From: Deltaproteobacteria bacterium
GTDB lineage: Bacteria > Desulfobacterota > Syntrophia > Syntrophales > UBA2210
Assembly: GCA_019313735.1 (NCBI GenBank)
Contig: JAFDAR010000103.1
Location: 1-5,017, forward strand
Direction of reading: 5' to 3'
Length of the DNA stretch: 5,017 nt
Of this stretch, positions 1 through 4,783 are shown one piece after another. The translations under genes and the position numbers were made by a program. How positions within the stretch are numbered: the stretch's first letter is position 1; the number at the start of each line of letters is the position of its first letter. The notes beneath the pieces are model-generated. The model ran no database searches and was not told where the DNA came from. It worked only from the letters and a program-made list of their open reading frames with translations.

Positions 1-15
1 AATCAATATAGCCAT
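1..15 (-). CDS. sucD: Succinyl-CoA ligase alpha subunit, first five codons only
   Basis: An ATG one base after the stop of the beta-subunit gene opens a frame reading M-A-I-L-I and then leaves the window. SucD proteins typically begin M-S/A-I-L-I-D, and the alpha gene usually follows the beta gene directly, so the identification rests on these five residues plus position. The alpha subunit carries the CoA-binding Rossmann domain and the histidine that is phosphorylated during succinate + CoA + NTP to succinyl-CoA. An AGGAGG lies nine bases upstream inside the end of sucC, so the two genes are set up for coupled translation. The rest of the gene is outside the window. Confidence 0.72.
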
Positions 16-16
16 G

Positions 17-1183
17 TTACTTTGCCTCCTCGGGATATGCTTGTTTCATTTTTTCGGCTATTATTTGGGCTGCGTCTTCCATCGTAATATCGTCGCCATG
101 ATATTCGATCCCTGATTCCGCACAGATTTTTTTTGCTTCGGAATCGTTAACACCAGCAAGTCTCACAACGACTGGAAAATCTGCAGGATTTAAGTTCGAC
201 TCTTTAAAGGCTCCGGCAATTCCCCGTGCAACAATGTCTGTCTGGGTGTTATTCGTTATGTTCATGTTCATGTAGAAACCCTTGACGCCCGGTTTTGACA
301 TAACGCCCTTCACCAACCCTTTCACCTTGATTTCAGGGGGATTTCCTCCAAACTCCGTATAATTGGCCGGTTTGCCTCCAAACCTAAGTAGCGCATCGTA
401 GGATATCAAACTCCCGCCGCCGCCACCACAGAAGAAGCCGACATTGCCTCCCTCCATCTCGGTATAGCGGGCAGTGCCACGATATGCTTCGGTTTTGTCA
501 ACCTCTATCATCTGCTTCTCTAATTCTGTAAGCGGTCTCCAAGCGCCGTCACTTCCTACTTCAACCCTGCTTGCCAGATCGGGCTGCCTGTAAAGGGCAT
601 CGTCATTGACACCCATTAATATGGCAGCTGCAACCGCATTGCCGTCAGAGGTTATCGCTAACGGATTTATCTCCAGCACCGTTGCATCATATTTGATGAA
701 GATATCATAAAGTTTGGATAAACTCCCAGCTGTGACCATATCTCCTTTGACTGATAGTCGTGAAACCCGTCTAAAATATTTACATAGTGTTTTAATATTT
801 TTTCCGGATGAGACCGGGCAATTTCCTCAATATCGACACCTCCTTCACTGCTGGCAATGATAACTGGCGCCATGTGTGTTGCGTCATATGTCATGGAGAC
901 ATACAGCTCCTGTACAATATCAAGCTTTTTTTCCACCAGAAGTTTATCGACTGGAAAATTACGCACCGTCATGGAGAGTATCTCCCGGGCAATTTTCTCC
1001 GCCTCCTCGGGAGAGTCGGCGAATTTCACGGCACCCGCCTTGTGCCTTGATGACAACGGGAAATCCGATTTTTTCGGCCGCCGTGCGAGCTTCTTCCGGA
1101 GACTTCGCAACGGAAAACTCCGGTGCCGGAACTCCATTCTTCTTCAACAATTCTTTACCAATACTTTCCAATACTCTTGCCAT
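17..1183 (-). pseudogene. sucC: Succinyl-CoA ligase beta subunit with two out-of-frame lesions
   Basis: Beta subunit of the ADP-forming succinyl-CoA ligase, a cytoplasmic partner of SucD. It is readable in three segments: residues M-A-R-V to V-I-K-A-Q (1183-1040), then K-A-G-A-V-K-F to Q-S-K-E-I (about 1041-740), then M-V-T-A-G to the TAA (739-17). Segments 1 and 3 share a frame; segment 2 does not. Visible family marks are P-V-V-I-K-A-Q and K-A-G of the ATP-grasp fold, A-S-S-E-G-G-V-D-I-E, the Mg-binding E-I-N-P-L, R-Q-P-D-L, and G-G-K-P-A-N-Y in the C-terminal CoA-ligase domain. The glycine-rich loop normally between KAQ and KAG is missing, as is a short loop before M-V-T-A-G. A good SD (GGAG, six bases before ATG 1183) sets the start. 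Where E. coli SucC has N-I-F-G-G this protein has N-I-T-N-N-T-Q, which suggests a divergent subfamily. Sequencing or assembly error is the main alternative to real gene loss. Confidence 0.88.
25..30 (-). promoter_or_regulatory. Ribosome binding site of sucD
   Basis: AGGAGG on the minus strand, nine bases before the ATG at 15. It overlaps the Glu-Glu-Ala codons at the end of sucC, so sucD translation depends on the end of the upstream gene. This supports the five-codon sucD start. Confidence 0.7.
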
Positions 1184-1336
1184 TATTATCTCCTTTCAAA
1201 CACTACCCAATGTAATATCTCGATTGTTTCATAATGTTACTGGATGACAATTCATTCTACACCGCATGAAACGGGATGTTTACAGGGTCATTTTTTCCTG
1301 TGTCCTCATGGACACAGTATATACAGGAACCGTTAA
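1184..1336 (-). other. Intercistronic gap between fumB and sucC with one hairpin
   Basis: This is the longest spacer in the operon, 153 bases. It holds the sucC ribosome binding site at its downstream end and a perfect inverted repeat, CTGTGTCC (1298-1305) and GGACACAG (1310-1317), with a four-base loop. On the minus strand the stem is followed by a run of A rather than T, so it is not an intrinsic terminator for the operon; on the plus strand a T run precedes the stem instead of following it. It could be an mRNA processing or stability element. I saw no convincing promoter here. Confidence 0.5.
1189..1196 (-). promoter_or_regulatory. Ribosome binding site of sucC
   Basis: AAAGGAGA on the minus strand; its GGAG core ends six bases before the ATG at 1183. 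It fixes the sucC start and shows the gene keeps a sound initiation region despite the internal lesions. Confidence 0.75.
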
Positions 1337-1915
1337 TCATTCCTTTTTTCGATACACTGCCCTTCCCTCTTCGTAGAGGTCTCTTCCATATATATCGTTG
1401 ATAACGGTGACGGGAAAATCCTCCACCTCAATTCGCCGAAGGGCCTCAGCGCCAAGATCATCATATGCAATCACTTCGGCTTTCTTTATTCGATCTGATA
1501 TAAGGGCGCCCGCGCCGCCGATGGCACCGAGATACAGTGCCTTGTAGCGAACAATTGCCTCTCTGACCGCCTGTGAGCGCATTCCTTTTCCAATCATCAC
1601 ACGCAAACCCGCTGCGATCAATCGTGGTGAATACGCATCCATACGATAACTCGAGGTCGGGCCTGACGCTCCGAGAGGCTTCCCCGGCCTGGCCGGGGAA
1701 GGTCCCATGAAGTAGATCGTTTGATCATTAAGATCAAATGGCAGCTGACCGCCCCGCTCCAGCGTTTCGACCAATCTTTTATGAGCAGCATCGCGGCCTA
1801 CGTACATCACACCGGTCAGCAACACTTCGTCTCCCGCTCTGAGTTCCTTTACCGTTTCATCTGTAAAAGGAAGTCTGATTTTCCTTGGTGTCATTTTTTT
1901 TGCACTACCCTTCAT
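1337..1915 (-). CDS. fumB: Class I fumarate hydratase, beta (C-terminal) subunit
   Basis: C-terminal half of the two-subunit, oxygen-sensitive [4Fe-4S] class I fumarase that interconverts fumarate and malate; the alpha subunit is encoded just upstream. The 192-residue length suits this subunit. Residues expected at the substrate site are present: Y-V-G-R (R41), G-P-T-S-S-Y-R-M-D (T87, R91) and G-K-G (K110); the T-to-R and R-to-K spacings match those of the Leishmania enzyme within one residue. G-G-A-G-A-L follows near residue 135. The start is uncertain: ATG 1915 has only an AAGGAG 16 bases upstream, inside the end of the alpha gene, and an in-frame ATG at 1894 (M-T-P-R-K-I) is an alternative. 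The gap to the alpha stop is four bases, so the two are co-translated. The symbol fumB here means beta subunit, not E. coli FumB. Confidence 0.93.
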   Translation of the reverse strand: MKGSAKKMTPRKIRLPFTDETVKELRAGDEVLLTGVMYVGRDAAHKRLVETLERGGQLPFDLNDQTIYFMGPSPARPGKPLGASGPTSSYRMDAYSPRLIAAGLRVMIGKGMRSQAVREAIVRYKALYLGAIGGAGALISDRIKKAEVIAYDDLGAEALRRIEVEDFPVTVINDIYGRDLYEEGRAVYRKKE

Positions 1916-1919
1916 TCCG

Positions 1920-2765
1920 CTACAGTGTTATCTCCTTATGTCGCGCACTGTGACATTGCAGATTGACCGCAACCGGAAGGCTCGCAATATGTGTCGGGAA
2001 GACTTCAATGTGCACGGCCAGCGCCGTGACCGTACCTCCGTATCCCATGGCACCGATTCCGAGATCGTTCACTCGCTCAAGAATTTCCCCTTCCAGCTCA
2101 GCCACCTCCGGGTCTTCATGCGACTCGCCAATCTGCCGCATCAGCGCCTTTTTCGCGATGAGCATACACTTCTCTGCGGTCCCCCCGATACCGACACCGA
2201 CGATAACCGGTGGACAGGGATTCGGGCCGGCCTTATCGACACAATCCGTTACAAAGTCTATGACACCCTGACGGCCGACCGCCGGCACCAGCATAGCCAT
2301 CCGGCTCATATTTTCACTGCCGAATCCTTTAGAAAGAGCGGTGATCTTTAGCCTGTCACCAGGGACTATTGAAGTATGAATGATCGCCGGCGTATTGTCC
2401 TTAGTATTTACCCTTTCGGAAAAAGGTCGTGTCACAACAGATTTGCGAAGGTAACCTTCTCCGTAGGCCAGCCTCACACCCTCGTTTACCCCTTCAGTAA
2501 GATCACCACCCACAATGTGGACATCCTGCCCAATCTCCAAAAAGACTACGGCCATTCCTGTGTCCTGGCATAATGGTACCACTCCTCTGTCACCAATTCG
2601 GGCATTTTCAAGTATTCTCTCGATCACGTTCCGGGCAACAGGTGACTTCTCGCTTTGTTTTGCCTCCACGAGAACGGACGTCACATCATCGGGCAGGTGA
2701 TAGCATACATCACGAAAAAGATCTGATACTGCCTGAGTAATTTTATCGGCAGTTATTTCTTTCAT
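1920..2765 (-). CDS. fumA: Class I fumarate hydratase, alpha (N-terminal) subunit
   Basis: N-terminal half of the split class I fumarase, carrying the [4Fe-4S] cluster; it works as a complex with the beta subunit in the succinate-fumarate-malate segment of central metabolism. With the start at ATG 2765 the protein has 281 residues, normal for this subunit. Cluster cysteines are C66 in P-L-C-Q-D-T-G, C184 in N-P-C-P-P and C271 in L-Q-C-H-S-A-R-H; the 118-residue spacing of the first two agrees with the 119 in E. coli FumA. D68 is the expected catalytic-site acid, and G-I-G-G-T lies at 192-196. I prefer ATG 2765 (M-K-E-I-T) over the in-frame GTG at 2789 because GGGGTGA sits eight bases before it. 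The gene looks intact, in contrast to both its neighbours in the pathway. Confidence 0.95.
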   Translation of the reverse strand: MKEITADKITQAVSDLFRDVCYHLPDDVTSVLVEAKQSEKSPVARNVIERILENARIGDRGVVPLCQDTGMAVVFLEIGQDVHIVGGDLTEGVNEGVRLAYGEGYLRKSVVTRPFSERVNTKDNTPAIIHTSIVPGDRLKITALSKGFGSENMSRMAMLVPAVGRQGVIDFVTDCVDKAGPNPCPPVIVGVGIGGTAEKCMLIAKKALMRQIGESHEDPEVAELEGEILERVNDLGIGAMGYGGTVTALAVHIEVFPTHIASLPVAVNLQCHSARHKEITL

Positions 2766-2773
2766 ATTTTTTT

Positions 2774-2780
2774 TCACCCC
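2774..2780 (-). promoter_or_regulatory. Ribosome binding site of fumA
   Basis: GGGGTGA on the minus strand, eight bases before ATG 2765. It decides between that ATG and the longer GTG start at 2789, which has no comparable site. It lies in the 41-base spacer after the flavoprotein stop. Confidence 0.6.
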
Positions 2781-2806
2781 ATATCCCACATATCAGAGTT
2801 TGCAAT

Positions 2807-3257
2807 TCAGATCTTTTCAATCGGTTTCAACGTCACATCCATTGTGTCGTTTTCGCGATGAAAAACAATATGCTTCGCCCAATTATCAACCAACTCAGGA
2901 TAATCTTCCCTGTTGTGGGCTCCTCTCGTTTCAGTCCTCATAAGAGCAGCAGTTGTTACAAGTTCACCCACCATAGCAAGGTTTTCGACTTCCAGAAGGT
3001 TGGCAATCGATTTGAGAGATCTTTCTCCTACAGGAAGACACATGTTGCCTATTTTTTCCTTTTGTATTGCCTCTATAGATTGAAGAGCTTTTCGTAATCC
3101 ATCCTCATTTCTTATGACACCCACATGCAGACTTACCGCACTCGAAATATCACTTCTTACTTCGAGAGGATCAGCTCCGTTATCTCGTTTTATGATACCC
3201 TCAATCCGTTCTTTTATCCCATTAGTTCTCTCGGGTCCTATGTGAACCTGGGGACTT
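2807..3257 (-). pseudogene. Fumarate reductase/succinate dehydrogenase flavoprotein, C-terminal fragment
   Basis: The frame is open from the IS boundary (S-P-Q-V-H-I-G-P-E-R-T-N-G) to TGA at 2807-2809, about 150 residues; a GTG inside it at 3124 is only an internal valine. It matches the C-terminal domain of FrdA/SdhA flavoproteins: the helical stretch around H-V-G-V-I-R-N-E-D-G-L and the family signature R-T-E-T-R-G-A-H-N-R-E-D-Y-P-E, then W-A-K-H-I-V. In the whole enzyme this domain closes over the FAD and active site that oxidises succinate or reduces fumarate. The FAD-binding and catalytic domains are missing and an IS66 element begins directly upstream, so this is an interrupted gene. 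Frd and Sdh types cannot be told apart from this piece. If the IS simply inserted, the 5' part lies beyond 5017. L-aspartate oxidase is a relative, but the operon context argues against it. Confidence 0.85.
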
Positions 3258-3409
3258 GTAAGAGGTAACAGTTTAGCTCTTTGACAATTTATGCTGCCAC
3301 TTTGAAGGTGGAGTTTTTTATCTGAGTTCCGGCAAGCAGAGTTTTTGAATCAGCAGCGATTTTTTCAACCGGGTTCAGCCCTTGAAGTTCAGCGGATCTG
3401 AGTGAATTA

Positions 3410-3428
3410 CCCCGCCCACAGGGCGGGG
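3410..3428. repeat. Hairpin 1 of the nested element
   Basis: CCCCGCCC (3410-3417), loop ACA, GGGCGGGG (3421-3428): a perfect 8-bp stem. The left flank reads GAATTA. It differs from hairpin 2 by one base pair changed on both sides of the stem (C-G here, T-A there). Confidence 0.85.
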
Positions 3429-3460
3429 CATCTTAAGAAACTGAAGGAGGGGAATTGCAT

Positions 3461-3493
3461 CCCCCTTCCCCCCCGCTCCCCCTTCCCCCCGCT
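3461..3493 (-). repeat. Two-copy C-rich tandem repeat; G-quadruplex motif on the minus strand
   Basis: Two units, C5-TT-C7-GCT (3461-3477) and C5-TT-C6-GCT (3478-3493). On the minus strand this gives four G runs of 6, 5, 7 and 5 with loops of 2, 3 and 2 bases, well above the usual four-run G-quadruplex rule. It lies between the two hairpins. No protein is encoded here. Confidence 0.8.
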
Positions 3494-3503
3494 CCGCATT
3501 CAT

Positions 3504-3522
3504 CCCCGTCCACAGGACGGGG
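3504..3522. repeat. Hairpin 2 of the nested element
   Basis: CCCCGTCC (3504-3511), loop ACA, GGACGGGG (3515-3522): a perfect 8-bp stem with the same loop as hairpin 1. On the minus strand its flank reads GAATA, resembling GAATTA on the plus-strand side of hairpin 1, so the flanks face each other in inverted order. Confidence 0.85.
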
Positions 3523-4783
3523 TATTCTGCGGGAGGATTTCATAAAGACATAAAGATCGCATGGGCTTCAGCTGCTCGGTTTGATCGGTTTTACTGTGAA
3601 ATCTTTCTGGTCATAACCGGCTTTCTTATTTGCTGCTCTGATGGTTGTTATAAGGGCTGACGTCATTATACTCCAGAAATGTGAAGAGTTCATTTTTATG
3701 CCGGATCAGCCGCTTTATAAGCCTGTTGACATCCTTGTCTTCACGGGGCGATTCAATAAGCTGATCGAGCCGATTGTAAAGTCTCATTTAACGCCGGTTG
3801 AAAACAGCGGGAACCATTTCTGTTTTGCTGGTGTCCAGCCTGATAGCATCCATAATCAGCCGGCCAAGCTTTTTGCGGAACGTTTGCCAGGCCGCCGACT
3901 TGTTGGATTTATCAACCTTTCCAAGTTCGGTCAGCAGATGATAGAAACACCGTTGTGTTGCCAGTGTGCTGATTTTGTTATAAACGCCAAAGAAGTCACA
4001 AATGAGAACACCGTCAAATAATTTGCCAAGCACCCCTTTTATGACCGGTGAGCCTCGACTTTTGTCGATTACAAAATAGCACAAGTTATCGGTGGCAAAG
4101 CACCAGAGCCAGTGGGTTATTCCGTTGATTCTCCATCCGGTCTCATCGGCGTCGAGCACTGCAGTATTTTTATCTTTTTACCGATATCGTCGTAAATCGG
4201 CCTCAGTGTGCCAGCCAGATTTATCCAGGCCTGGGTCAACCCGCCGGGGCTGACATCAAAGTCCCAAAAAGTGGCCAACAGTTTGACGATGTTCCGAACA
4301 CTCATGCCCACCCAGTAGTGTAGCCATGCAGTCATGATCAAAAGGCTGAGGCCAAGCGTCGAATTGGGCAAGGCCTCGGTGACCTTGGGATAGACCGTCT
4401 TTTTGCAATTTGGACACCAGTAACCGTGTATGGTGTGTTCGGTTACCTCAGGTGCTACTGGCGGGATATCCACAGTATAGCGCTTATAGCTTTTTATCGA
4501 TTTTCTCAGGCGTGTCTGGCACTGCGGGCAGGATTCAAGCGTATGGTTTTTGTAATGGTCTACTTTTTCGGGTCGTTTTCGCACCATTCCCGTGTGGCCC
4601 TTTTTCTAGCCGGGCTTTTTCCGACGCTTTTTACCCGTCTCTTTCAGGTAAACTGGCGTCATTCCCGATGGGCAGGTGGGACTGACATCCCCACGGAGCT
4701 GATCGAATTTTTCAGCTTCTTCAGAAAGGGCCAGTATGGCATCGATGGCCTGCTCGGTGGGCAATTGCAGTATGGCGATAGCT

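Larger units (their letters stand above)
3402..3541. mobile_element. Hairpin-bounded non-autonomous element nested in tnpC
   Basis: About 140 bp without coding potential, splitting the transposase frame between M-S-L (minus, up to 3542) and R-S-A-E-L-Q-G (from 3399). Removing 3402-3541 joins TTA-T to TC-AGA and gives M-S-L-F-R-S-A-E-L-Q-G-L, an ordinary IS66 C terminus in frame; the edges are good to a few bases. No target duplication is evident. Perfect 8-bp hairpins sit close to each end, which recalls IS200/IS605 ends or paired REP sequences. No transposase is inside, so mobilisation would have to come from elsewhere. The family assignment is inference. Confidence 0.65.

Noticed and set aside
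857..1247. Overlapping plus-strand open frames of 123-125 codons
   Set aside because: They lie antisense to sucC, whose three segments show clear family homology. The plus-strand translations resemble nothing I recognise and have no good ribosome binding site.
1291..1317. Intrinsic terminator between fumB and sucC
   Set aside because: The T run precedes the stem on the plus strand, and on the minus strand, where the genes run, the stem is followed by A. The geometry is wrong for either direction.
1938..2351. Plus-strand open frame of 137 codons
   Set aside because: It is the mirror of the fumarase alpha gene, which has all three cluster cysteines on the minus strand.
3122..3124. GTG at 3124 as the start of a short 105-residue protein
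   Set aside because: The frame stays open upstream with good flavoprotein-like sequence (G-P-E-R-T-N-G to H-V-G-V-I-R), so this GTG is an internal valine.
3410..3522. A short CRISPR array
   Set aside because: There are only two hairpin copies, they are perfect palindromes with inverted flanks, and the spacer is itself a C-rich repeat. There is no cas gene.
3641..4021. Plus-strand open frame of 126 codons
   Set aside because: It is antisense to the transposase catalytic core, where the minus strand shows both catalytic aspartates and N-N-H.
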